Positions 5,312 through 12,529 of a stretch of DNA of 12,529 nt are shown piece by piece. Origin of the DNA: Candidatus Hydrogenedentes bacterium CG07_land_8_20_14_0_80_42_17 (GTDB lineage: Bacteria; UBA8481); the NCBI GenBank assembly GCA_002780065.1, contig PEWQ01000108.1:1-12529 (forward strand), written 5' to 3'. Numbering within the stretch: position 1 is the stretch's first letter; every line of letters begins with the position of its first letter. The notes beneath the pieces are model-generated. The model saw nothing but the letters and a program-made list of their open reading frames with translations. It was not told the DNA's origin and did not search any database. The translations under genes and the position numbers were made by a program.

Positions 5312-7591
5312 ATGATTGAAAAATATCCTCAAGATGCTGTTCAAATGATTCAGAATGTCTATTCGGAGATGAGGGAAAAAATTTCTCGTATCCGAAAACG
5401 TATTAACAGACCTTTGACTCTTGCCGAAAAGATTTTGTTTGCTCATTGGGCTGAAGGAAAAAATGGTTTGCCTGAACGAGGTAAACGAACTGAGCTCTTT
5501 AAACCTGACAGGGTTGCAATGCAGGATGCAACCGCTCAGATGGCAATTCTTCAATTTATAACTGCAGGACTTCCTAAAGTTGCGGTTCCCTCGACTGTTC
5601 ATTGCGATCATTTGATACTTGCTGAATCTGGAAGCAATTCTGATCTTGCGTCTGCTCAAAATAAAAATCGTGAGGTCTACGACTTTCTTCAGTCGGCTTC
5701 GGCAAAATATGGAATGGGATTTTGGAGACCCGGTGCAGGCATCATTCATCAAGTTATTCTCGAAAATTACGCGTTTCCCGGAGGAATGATGATCGGAACA
5801 GATTCACATACTCCGAATGCAGGCGGGCTCGGAATGATCGCAGTTGGAGTTGGCGGCGCCGATGCCGTCGATGTCATGGTTGGACTCAGTTGGGAAGTGC
5901 TGTGGCCGCAGTTGATTGGTGTGAGGTTGATTGGCAAGCCAAGCGGTTGGACGAGCGGTAAGGACGTGATACTGAGGCTTGCAGAGATACTTACAGTGAA
6001 AGGCGGAACAGGAAAGATTGTCGAGTATTTCGGCTCTGGAACTTCTGCTTTGTCCTGTACTGCAAAGGCAACGATAACTAATATGGGCGCGGAACTCGGA
6101 GCGACAACTTCGGTTTTTCCTTACGACTTGAGAATGGAAAGTTATTTGAAAGCTACAGGCAGAGAAAAAATTGCGGCGCTGGCTACAGAGCATATTTCTG
6201 AACTTACAGCCGATCCTGAAGCTTTAGCAGAGCCGGAAAAATATTACGACAGAATAATCGAGATCGATCTTTCTACTCTTGAGCCTTATGTTGTAGGACC
6301 TCATACGCCTGATTTGGCGCGGCCGGTCTCGAAACTTTCTTCTGATGCGGAAAAGAACGATTATCCAAGGCGCTTGAGCGCAACTCTTATCGGAAGCTGT
6401 ACTAACTCTTCTTATGAAGATATTGGCAGAGCGGCTTTTGTCGCCAGACAGATGATTTCGCACGGCAGAAAAGCAAAGTCTCCTTTCTTTATTACTCCAG
6501 GTTCAGAACGAATACGAGCGACAATTGTTCGCGATGGTTTTATGAAGGACTTAGAGGATATAGGCGGAATTCTTCTTGCGAACGCATGCGGCCCGTGTAT
6601 TGGCCAATGGAAACGAAATGATTCTGCGGCAGGTACAAAAAATTCGATTATGACTTCTTATAACCGAAATTTTCCGGCTCGCAATGACGGCAGTGCAAGC
6701 ACTCTGGCTTTTATTGCAAGTCCGGAAGTTGTGACTGCTTTTGCTCTGGCCGGAGACATAACCGAAAATCCTTTGAAAGATGGAATTCTTCTTGATAATG
6801 GTGAACGAGTAAAATTGATTCCTCCTTCTGCAAAAGAACTGCCGCCAAAAGGCTTTGCTGATCTTGAAGACAACGGATACCTTCCGCCTGCTGAAGATGG
6901 TTCGAAAGTAAATTTGAAGATCGATCCGAATAGTGAAAGGCTTGCTGCTCTTGAGCCATTCACGCCTATTGATAAATCCAAGTATGTTGACTTGCCGGTA
7001 CTTTTGAAAGCAAAAGGGAAATGCACAACTGACCACATTTCGCCCGCGGGCCGCTGGTTGAGGTTCAGAGGGCATCTTGACAGAATTAGCGACAATATGT
7101 TTATCGGGGCCAATAATGTCTTTTCTTCTGCGCCCGGTTCCGGCAAAGATGCATTTAGCGGAGAAGAAAATGTTAATTTGAGTGAACTTGCAAGACGCTA
7201 CAAAGCAAAAGGAATGAGATGGGTTGTTGTAGGAGATGAAAATTACGGTGAGGGAAGTTCACGGGAACACGCGGCAATGTCGCCAAGACATCTCGGTTGC
7301 CTTGTTGTTATAGCGAAAAGTTTTGCGAGAATTCATGAAACAAATCTTAAGAAACAGGGAATTCTTGCTCTTACATTTTTTGATCCGAAAGATTACGATA
7401 AAATAAGAGCTGATGACAGGTTGAATTTTATCGATCTAAATTCGATTGTTCCGGGTTCTAATGTCAAAGTTACTATTTGTCATTCTGACGGCAAAAGTGA
7501 AGATATAATTTGCAAGCATAGTTTCAATGAAGAACAGATTAAATGGTTTAATGCAGGCTCTGCGCTGAACGTAATTACGATGAAGAAATAA
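5312..7591 (+). CDS. acn: Aconitate hydratase (aconitase), mitochondrial type
   Basis: It interconverts citrate and isocitrate through cis-aconitate in the TCA cycle, in the cytoplasm. The 759-residue length and the early RIRKRINRPLTLAEKILF segment fit the mitochondrial-type aconitase branch rather than the longer AcnA/IRP1 or the AcnB type. Landmarks are VPSTVHCDHLI, DSHTPNAGGLGM (from Asp164), GSCTNSSYEDIG and ACGPCIGQW. Cys363, Cys426 and Cys429 are the 4Fe-4S ligands, with the same 63- and 3-residue spacing as the mitochondrial enzyme (358/421/424). The C-terminal swivel domain carries CTTDHISPAGRW and GEGSSREHAAMSPRHLG (from Gly646), which supplies substrate-binding Ser and Arg. The protein looks complete and active. 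AAGGAGA (5299-5305) supports the ATG. The transporter gene follows after 15 bases, so co-transcription is likely. Confidence 0.96.
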   Translation: MIEKYPQDAVQMIQNVYSEMREKISRIRKRINRPLTLAEKILFAHWAEGKNGLPERGKRTELFKPDRVAMQDATAQMAILQFITAGLPKVAVPSTVHCDHLILAESGSNSDLASAQNKNREVYDFLQSASAKYGMGFWRPGAGIIHQVILENYAFPGGMMIGTDSHTPNAGGLGMIAVGVGGADAVDVMVGLSWEVLWPQLIGVRLIGKPSGWTSGKDVILRLAEILTVKGGTGKIVEYFGSGTSALSCTAKATITNMGAELGATTSVFPYDLRMESYLKATGREKIAALATEHISELTADPEALAEPEKYYDRIIEIDLSTLEPYVVGPHTPDLARPVSKLSSDAEKNDYPRRLSATLIGSCTNSSYEDIGRAAFVARQMISHGRKAKSPFFITPGSERIRATIVRDGFMKDLEDIGGILLANACGPCIGQWKRNDSAAGTKNSIMTSYNRNFPARNDGSASTLAFIASPEVVTAFALAGDITENPLKDGILLDNGERVKLIPPSAKELPPKGFADLEDNGYLPPAEDGSKVNLKIDPNSERLAALEPFTPIDKSKYVDLPVLLKAKGKCTTDHISPAGRWLRFRGHLDRISDNMFIGANNVFSSAPGSGKDAFSGEENVNLSELARRYKAKGMRWVVVGDENYGEGSSREHAAMSPRHLGCLVVIAKSFARIHETNLKKQGILALTFFDPKDYDKIRADDRLNFIDLNSIVPGSNVKVTICHSDGKSEDIICKHSFNEEQIKWFNAGSALNVITMKK

Positions 7592-7606
7592 ACTGGAGGG
7601 ATTACT

Positions 7607-8764
7607 ATGACAAAAAAATTGCTTGGAATTTTATTTACATTTCTTATCGCATCATGCGGCGCAGGAAGAGATATTGCCGGAGATCGTGCGACACGACTTG
7701 AAACTTCGTCGGGCGACATACACATTGGAGTTGCAGGGCCGTTTACAGGCGACCTTGCTCAATTCGGACAGTCTATGCTTTATGGAATAGAGCTTGCGGT
7801 TGATGAGATTAATTCGGCTGGAGGAGTGCTTGGCGGACGTAAAATAAAAATCGAACGAGGAGATGATCAGGCAAAAGTAAATGAAGGAACTCTTGTGGCT
7901 CAGAGGTTTGCCGGTGATCCTGACATAGCAGTTGTCATCGGGCATTTTAACTCGGGTGTCTCCATTCCTGCTTCGGCAATTTACGAGAAGAGCGGAATTA
8001 TTCAATTGACTCCGGCATCGACAAATCCGAAATTGACTCAGCAAGGCTATAAATTAATTTTTAGAAATCTTCCTAACGACGATGAGAATGGCAGACAGCT
8101 GGCGGATTTTGCAGGACGGCAAGGCTACAAACGTATAGCAATTTATTTCGCGAACAACGCTTATGGAAAAGGGCTGGCAGATGTTTTTGAAAAGCGGGCC
8201 AAAGAACTCGGTATAACTGTTGTTGATAGACAAGCTTATGATACTGAGCGCGACGAGGATTTTCGCCCTGTTCTTACAAAATGGAAAGGGAACTCACTCG
8301 ATGCAATTTGCATTGCAGGCGAAAATCCAAAGGGAGCAATTATTATTTCTCAAGCGCGAGAAATCGGATTGAAGATCCCTTTTATGGGTGGAGATGGAAT
8401 TGCTTCGTCAGAATTGTGGGAGATTGGAGGAGCCGCTTCGGAAGGCGTATTTGTGACGTCGTATTTCCATCCGGGTGATAAACGGCCTGAAGTTGTTAAA
8501 TTCAGTCAGACCTACAGATTACGTTTTGGACGGCTTCCTGATGTCTGGGCGGCTCAGGCTTACGATGCAATGAAAGTTGCTGCAACTGCTTTTGAAAAAG
8601 CAGGTACTATTTCCCCTCCGAAAGTTGCTTCTGCATTGAGAGCACTTTCCGATTGGCAGGGTGTCACCGGTCTGCATAACTTTGATGCAAATGGAGATGT
8701 GGTAGGAAAAAAAGTTATCGTTACAGTTGTAAAAAATGGAGCGTTCAAACTTTACGAGGAATGA
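7607..8764 (+). CDS. livK: Branched-chain amino-acid-type ABC transporter substrate-binding lipoprotein
   Basis: This 385-residue extracytoplasmic receptor captures the substrate and delivers it to the LivHM permease. A signal peptide ends in the lipobox L-I-A-S-C (Cys17), so the protein is membrane-tethered rather than free in a periplasm. The Peripla_BP_6 (Leu/Ile/Val-binding) fold is clear: IHIGVAGPFTGDLAQFGQ (38-55), AVDEINSAGGVLGG (64-77), GHFNSGVSIPAS and LTPASTNPKLTQQGY, which include usual ligand-contacting Ser/Thr positions. Members also bind amides, urea or aromatic compounds, so valine or leucine is only the default guess. GGAGGG (7595-7600) supports the start. A 108-base gap separates it from livH, the largest gap in this gene row. 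It holds only a weak 5-bp stem (GATGC 8797-8801 / GCATC 8813-8817), and I see no terminator there. Confidence 0.93.
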   Translation: MTKKLLGILFTFLIASCGAGRDIAGDRATRLETSSGDIHIGVAGPFTGDLAQFGQSMLYGIELAVDEINSAGGVLGGRKIKIERGDDQAKVNEGTLVAQRFAGDPDIAVVIGHFNSGVSIPASAIYEKSGIIQLTPASTNPKLTQQGYKLIFRNLPNDDENGRQLADFAGRQGYKRIAIYFANNAYGKGLADVFEKRAKELGITVVDRQAYDTERDEDFRPVLTKWKGNSLDAICIAGENPKGAIIISQAREIGLKIPFMGGDGIASSELWEIGGAASEGVFVTSYFHPGDKRPEVVKFSQTYRLRFGRLPDVWAAQAYDAMKVAATAFEKAGTISPPKVASALRALSDWQGVTGLHNFDANGDVVGKKVIVTVVKNGAFKLYEE

Positions 8765-8872
8765 ACTGAACTTATCTTCGTGAATCGTGTATTGTGATGC
8801 GTGGAGTAAAGGCATCTCGATTGAATTTGTAATTCAGGCGCTGGTTTTACGATTAAATGATACGGTGATTAA

Positions 8873-9904
8873 ATGCTAGAACAGATTGCAGGTGGGCTTG
8901 CGCTCGGCGGAGTTTATGCTCTGATTGCGCTCGGATATACAATGGTTTACGGCATTATTGAGCTCATTAATTTTGCGCATGGCGAAATAATGATGCTCGG
9001 AGCATTTTACGTTTTAGCATTTTCGGTTTCTATGTCTCCTGATATCTCTAACGCATTTGCAATTTATACTTCGATTGCATTCTATTTTGCTGTTGATTCG
9101 CATCTCAATAAAAGATTTGGATTATACGGAATTGCATTTGCCGTTATTCTCGCATTCTTCTTCTGGTTTTCTTCAAGAAAATTATTTATTGCAGAAATTA
9201 CTCCGCTCATTGCAATTCCGCTTGCAGTTATAGCTACAGCAATATCGGGAATGGCTCTCGAAAGAATTGCGTATAAACCGCTCAGAAATTCGCCCCGCCT
9301 TGCTCCGCTCATCAGCGCTATCGGAGCTAGTCTTTTTTATCAAAATCTTGCTCAGATTATTTTTGGAACGCATCGATATTCTCTCCCGATGGCAGTGAAG
9401 ATATCGAACGCGAAAATTTTAGGTTCAAATTTTGCTTTGGCGCCGGTGCTTATTATTCTTAGTGCAGTTGTCATTATGATTGCTCTTCACTTATTTATAG
9501 CAAAAACCAGAATCGGAACTGCTATGCGCGCTACTGCACAAGACAAATACGCCGCGTCGCTGATGGGCATCAATGTAAACGCAGTAATTGCTATGACCTT
9601 CGCTATTGGCTCTGCGCTTGCCGCTGTGGGCGGATTGCTCTTTACTATTCATCAAAAAACTTTATGGCCATATATGGGTTTTATGGCGGGAATAAAAGCG
9701 TTCACTGCGGCTGTGCTTGGAGGAATCGGGTCTATTCCGGGAGCAATGCTTGGAGGATTTATTCTCGGTATTGTCGAGTCGTTGGGCGCGGGTTTATTCG
9801 GAGAAGCCGGATACAAAGACGCGATTGCTTTTGTAATCCTTATTGGAGTTTTGCTCTTTAAGCCGACAGGAATTTTAGGCAAGCGTTCCGTGATAAAGGT
9901 TTAA
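8873..9904 (+). CDS. livH: Branched-chain amino-acid ABC transporter permease LivH, with an internal extension
   Basis: This integral membrane subunit forms the import channel with LivM. GGVYALIALGYTMVYGIIELINFAHGEIMMLGA at the N-terminus (read in two parts, 12-30 and 31-44) is characteristic of LivH. ERIAYKPLRNSPRLAPLISAIG (from 130) and VLGGIGSIPGAMLGG near the C-terminus confirm the family. At 343 residues it is longer than usual. Between the NFAHGE and ER.AY.P motifs I count 91 residues, against about 46 in E. coli LivH as I recall it. The extra part (roughly 55-105) has a polar HLNKR segment between two hydrophobic stretches and may add a pair of membrane helices. An in-frame TAA immediately before the ATG fixes the start. 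GGTGA (8864-8868) is a close-spaced ribosome site. Confidence 0.93.
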   Translation: MLEQIAGGLALGGVYALIALGYTMVYGIIELINFAHGEIMMLGAFYVLAFSVSMSPDISNAFAIYTSIAFYFAVDSHLNKRFGLYGIAFAVILAFFFWFSSRKLFIAEITPLIAIPLAVIATAISGMALERIAYKPLRNSPRLAPLISAIGASLFYQNLAQIIFGTHRYSLPMAVKISNAKILGSNFALAPVLIILSAVVIMIALHLFIAKTRIGTAMRATAQDKYAASLMGINVNAVIAMTFAIGSALAAVGGLLFTIHQKTLWPYMGFMAGIKAFTAAVLGGIGSIPGAMLGGFILGIVESLGAGLFGEAGYKDAIAFVILIGVLLFKPTGILGKRSVIKV

Positions 9905-9914
9905 TTCTGTCAAT

Positions 9915-10919
9915 ATGATAAAGTATCTTAAAAAAATTCGTGAGAAAAAAGGGAAGCGTTGGTTTGCTTTGGCTCTCATCTTCGCATTACTGCCCCTTCT
10001 TCATCTATATTATCCGCACATCTCATTTAGACTTTTTGATGACAGAATAGATTTTCATCTTGGAGTTTACAGTCTTGCTCTGCTTTACGTTGCTTTGGCA
10101 ATGGGGCTTAATCTTTCGATAGGCTTTATTGGAATGCTTGATCTGGGATTCGCGGCTTTTGTCGGCATTGGAGCCTATACTCTGGCGATTTTGACAAATC
10201 ATTCGACTCTTCCGTTTTGGATTTTTATTCCTGTTGCCGCCTTGACCGCGGGTTTTGTCCGCATGGTTTTAGGCGCAACGTGCCTTCACCTTCGAGGAGA
10301 TTATCTCGCGATTGTTACGCTTGGATTTGGTGAAATATTTGTGACACTTTTAAAAAACAATCCCGGTGGATTGACAGGGGGACCGGATGGAATTCCGCTT
10401 TCGCTTCTTAGATTATCGCTGTCAGATTTGACAAGATTTTGGCTGGCATATTTTTTTGCTATGTTGGCTGTTTGGACTGTGTATCGAATTAAATTTTCGC
10501 GTATCGGTCGAGCGTTGGAATCAATTCGCGAAGACGAAATTGCCGCTGAAGCGATGGGAATACCGGTTTATAGATTGAAGCTTTTGGCTTATTCTCTTGG
10601 CGGAGTTATTGCCGGAGGTATTGGAGCTCTGCTCGCTGTCGAAGTTGGATCTGCTCATCCGTCAAATTACGATTTCTTCGAATCGGCTAGGATCGTTGCA
10701 ATGGTCGTTGTAGGAGGCACAGGCTCTATTTTCGGATCTGCGCTTGGCGCGATAGGTTTTGTTTTTCTTCTCGAAATATTCAGACCGCTTGCTGAATACA
10801 GAATGCTGATATTCGGCGCAGTAATGGTTTTGTTGATGATTTATCGACCCAAGGGTCTGCTTGAAACTGAACGTAAACGTTCGAAGAAAAAGCTTTCTAA
10901 ATTGGATTGCCAAAAATGA
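9915..10919 (+). CDS. livM: Branched-chain amino-acid ABC transporter permease LivM
   Basis: The second membrane subunit of the importer, 334 residues. After a basic N-terminus (KKIREKKGKR) come multiple hydrophobic segments with the LivM landmarks GMLDLGFAAFVGIGAY (73-88), LRGDYLAIVTLGFGEI (126-141) and LTGGPDGI (153-160). VVVGGTGSIFGSALGAIGF near the C-terminus is the permease-family loop expected to contact the ATPases. A strongly basic tail (ERKRSKKK) is cytoplasmic. No clear Shine-Dalgarno precedes the ATG, which lies 10 bases after the livH stop, so translation may depend on coupling to livH. Its stop overlaps the start of livG. Confidence 0.93.
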   Translation: MIKYLKKIREKKGKRWFALALIFALLPLLHLYYPHISFRLFDDRIDFHLGVYSLALLYVALAMGLNLSIGFIGMLDLGFAAFVGIGAYTLAILTNHSTLPFWIFIPVAALTAGFVRMVLGATCLHLRGDYLAIVTLGFGEIFVTLLKNNPGGLTGGPDGIPLSLLRLSLSDLTRFWLAYFFAMLAVWTVYRIKFSRIGRALESIREDEIAAEAMGIPVYRLKLLAYSLGGVIAGGIGALLAVEVGSAHPSNYDFFESARIVAMVVVGGTGSIFGSALGAIGFVFLLEIFRPLAEYRMLIFGAVMVLLMIYRPKGLLETERKRSKKKLSKLDCQK

Positions 10920-11725
10920 TGTCATCTTGGAAAAAGACGGGAGGAATTATTCTTAAGATTGAAAATGTCACGCAGACATTCGGCGGAGTTGTAGCTGTCA
11001 GTCAGCTTAATGTAGATGTGAAGAGAGAAAGTATTACTGCTGTGATTGGACCAAATGGAGCAGGGAAGACTACTCTTTTTAATTGCGTGACAGGTATTTA
11101 TTCTCCGACTTCAGGTAATATCATCTTCGATGGCAGAGATATTACAGGCCGCGCCCCTCATGAAATTGTAGAGATTGGAATTTCCAGAACTTTTCAGAAT
11201 GTCAGGCTCTTTGCCGGTATGACGGTTCTCGAAAATGTTCTTGTAGGTTCTTACTGCAGAACTCACGCGAATATTTTTTCTTCTATCTTGAAAACTCGAT
11301 TGCATCGAACGGAAGAATCTGCAGTCGAGACAAATGCTTTTGAAATTCTTGATATGCTCGAACTTTCTCATCTTGTAAATCAGTTCGCTGGTTTTCTTCC
11401 TTATGGGCTTCAGAGACGGTTGGAAATTGCAAGAGCGCTTATTGCCGAGCCTAAACTTCTTCTGCTCGATGAACCTGCGGCTGGGCTGAATCCTTCTGAA
11501 AAAGTCGAACTTAAAAAAATAGTCGAGAACATACGCTCCGAAGGCATAACAGTGATTTTGATCGAGCACGATATGAAATTTGTAATGGATATATCTGAAA
11601 CAATAGTCGTTCTTGATTACGGGAAAAAGATTGCAGAAGGAAATCCTTTCGAGGTTAGAAATGATGCCAATGTGATTGATGCATATCTCGGAACTAGAGG
11701 GCATGATTTTGGAGTGAAACTATGA
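10916..11725 (+). CDS. livG: Branched-chain amino-acid ABC transporter ATP-binding protein LivG
   Basis: One of the two ATPases that power import at the inner face of the membrane; about 269 residues from this start. Walker A is GPNGAGKTT (from Gly45). The signature is the LivG-type PYGLQRRLEIARAL (Tyr163-Gly164 in place of the usual S-G). Walker B is LLLLDEP with Asp185 and Glu186, followed by AAGLNP. The IEHD H-loop is present. Start choice is uncertain. ATG at 10916 overlaps the livM TGA and is immediately followed by another ATG. A TTG at 10907 would add three residues. Family similarity only begins at about residue 12 (ILKIENVTQTFGG), just after an internal GGGAGGA (10939-10945) that precedes ATT codons, so a non-ATG start there is conceivable. 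Confidence 0.93.
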   Translation: MMSSWKKTGGIILKIENVTQTFGGVVAVSQLNVDVKRESITAVIGPNGAGKTTLFNCVTGIYSPTSGNIIFDGRDITGRAPHEIVEIGISRTFQNVRLFAGMTVLENVLVGSYCRTHANIFSSILKTRLHRTEESAVETNAFEILDMLELSHLVNQFAGFLPYGLQRRLEIARALIAEPKLLLLDEPAAGLNPSEKVELKKIVENIRSEGITVILIEHDMKFVMDISETIVVLDYGKKIAEGNPFEVRNDANVIDAYLGTRGHDFGVKL

Positions 11726-12426
11726 GTTTTTTTGGAATGAAAAATATTTCGTCTGCATACGGTAAGACTGACGTACTACATGGGATTAATATTGAAGTAG
11801 GTCAAGATGAAATAGTGACGCTTATAGGCTCGAACGGTGCGGGAAAGTCGACAACGCTGATGACTATTATGGGAATAGTAGCAAAGACCTGCGGAGAGAT
11901 TATATTCGATAATTTGAATATAACCGAGCTGGAGCCGCACGAGATTGTTAAACGCGGAATTGTGCTTGTGCCTGAAGGAAGAAGAATTTTTCACCGCCTT
12001 ACAGTTGAAGAAAATCTTCGAATGGGAGCTTTTCTTTTTACTCGGCATGATAAGAGTATGTTCGATAAAGCCTTTGCACTTTTTCCGATTCTTGCGGAAA
12101 GGAGAAGGCAATTCGGCGGCACTTTATCGGGCGGCGAACAACAGATGCTGGCGATTGCGCGAGCGCTGATGTCTTCGCCGCGCCTTCTGCTTCTCGATGA
12201 GCCTTCACTTGGTATCGCTCCTAAATTGATAGAACGTATCTTCGAGGCTTTGCATAAGATTCATGAGGAGGGGACTCCGATTCTATTGGTGGAACAGAAT
12301 GCAAAATTAGCTCTGGAAATATCTGATCGAGCTTATGTTCTAGAAAATGGAAAAATTTTAATTTCAGGAACTTCACGCGAGATAGCTTGCAATGAAGATG
12401 TAATTAAGGCATATCTTGGAATTTAA
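11722..12426 (+). CDS. livF: Branched-chain amino-acid ABC transporter ATP-binding protein LivF
   Basis: The partner ATPase of LivG, 234 residues, normal for the family. Walker A is GSNGAGKST (36-44). The ABC signature is LSGGEQQ (135-141). Walker B is LLLLDEP (155-161), followed by SLGIAP. LivF typically has Gln where most ABC ATPases have the H-loop His, and VEQNA (Gln192) shows it here. VPEGRRIF (83-90) is another LivF hallmark. ATG overlaps the livG stop as ATGA, and GGAGTG (11711-11716) lies five bases upstream. It is the last gene of the row; the following 100 bases hold only a repeat. Confidence 0.95.
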   Translation: MSFFGMKNISSAYGKTDVLHGINIEVGQDEIVTLIGSNGAGKSTTLMTIMGIVAKTCGEIIFDNLNITELEPHEIVKRGIVLVPEGRRIFHRLTVEENLRMGAFLFTRHDKSMFDKAFALFPILAERRRQFGGTLSGGEQQMLAIARALMSSPRLLLLDEPSLGIAPKLIERIFEALHKIHEEGTPILLVEQNAKLALEISDRAYVLENGKILISGTSREIACNEDVIKAYLGI

Positions 12427-12460
12427 TAATTGCAGTCATGCAAGTCGATATGGAATGCAA

Positions 12461-12527
12461 CCACTGAGGTACGGAGACACAGAGAAAAAAATAGATAAAA
12501 AATCTCAGTGTCTTGGTATCTGGTATG
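12461..12527. repeat. Imperfect inverted repeat at the window's right end
   Basis: The left arm CCACTGAGGTACGGAGACAC (12461-12480, continuing AGAG) is partly complementary to CTCAGTGTCTTGGTATCTGG (12504-12523), around an A-rich centre. Arms reading 'cactgagg.acggagacacagag' recur as dispersed non-coding elements in many environmental bacterial genomes, as I recall. It lies 34 bases after livF and might also help end that transcript. The right boundary may be outside the window. Confidence 0.5.
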
Positions 12528-12529
12528 TT

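Noticed and set aside
5150-5752. Leftward open frame overlapping the aconitase 5' end and its upstream region
   Set aside because: Antisense to strongly conserved aconitase sequence, with no ribosome site; its apparent length comes from AT-rich, stop-poor composition on that strand.
6551-7146. Two overlapping leftward open frames inside aconitase
   Set aside because: Mutually overlapping antisense frames over conserved aconitase codons; shadow frames.
8765-8872. Terminator, small RNA or small gene between livK and livH
   Set aside because: Only a weak 5-bp stem (GATGC/GCATC) and no T-tract or coding signal; nothing supportable beyond a plain intergenic gap.

Overview
The window is AT-rich and its expression signals look bacterial: Shine-Dalgarno sequences 5-8 bases before most starts, a TTG start with a near-perfect ribosome site, sigma70-like hexamer pairs, a hairpin-plus-T-tract terminator and two lipoprotein signal peptides. 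The gene mix (Liv-type ABC transporter, mitochondrial-type aconitase, PflX-like radical SAM protein, histone-fold protein, primase-fold protein pair) suggests an uncultured bacterial lineage. I cannot name the phylum from sequence alone, and an archaeal source is less likely but not fully excluded.

Left part (1-1525). The first 108 bases read as the last 35 codons of a transposase. The apparent end of that insertion sequence, near base 134, is followed directly by a 49-bp AT-rich repeat that recurs twice more in the window. A PflX-like radical SAM protein is encoded leftward (224-1153). Divergent from it is a small coiled-coil lipoprotein (1207-1473) followed by a clear intrinsic terminator.

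Middle part (1526-5311). Two adjacent rightward genes (1587-3134, 3144-4475) encode unfamiliar proteins. Each carries the motif order of archaeo-eukaryotic primase (AEP) catalytic domains: an Asp-x-Glu strand, an SGxGxH/SGGH loop, and a later Asp followed by an S-L-x-x-K segment. They also share a C-terminal region. This two-gene AEP-like system is the strongest candidate for something undescribed. A 310-base gene-free block of nested repeats separates it from a convergent gene for a 96-residue histone-fold protein (4786-5076), the second notable item. Primase-fold and histone-fold proteins are both ordinary in Archaea and uncommon as neighbours in Bacteria.

Right part (5312-12529). A mitochondrial-type aconitase is followed after 15 bases by a complete branched-chain amino-acid-type ABC importer: lipoprotein binding protein, permeases LivH and LivM, and ATPases LivG and LivF. 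All genes point the same way, and the last three are joined by stop/start overlaps. One transcript for a TCA-cycle enzyme and the importer is plausible. LivH carries an unusual internal extension of about 45 residues. The window ends in an imperfect inverted repeat of a dispersed-element type.
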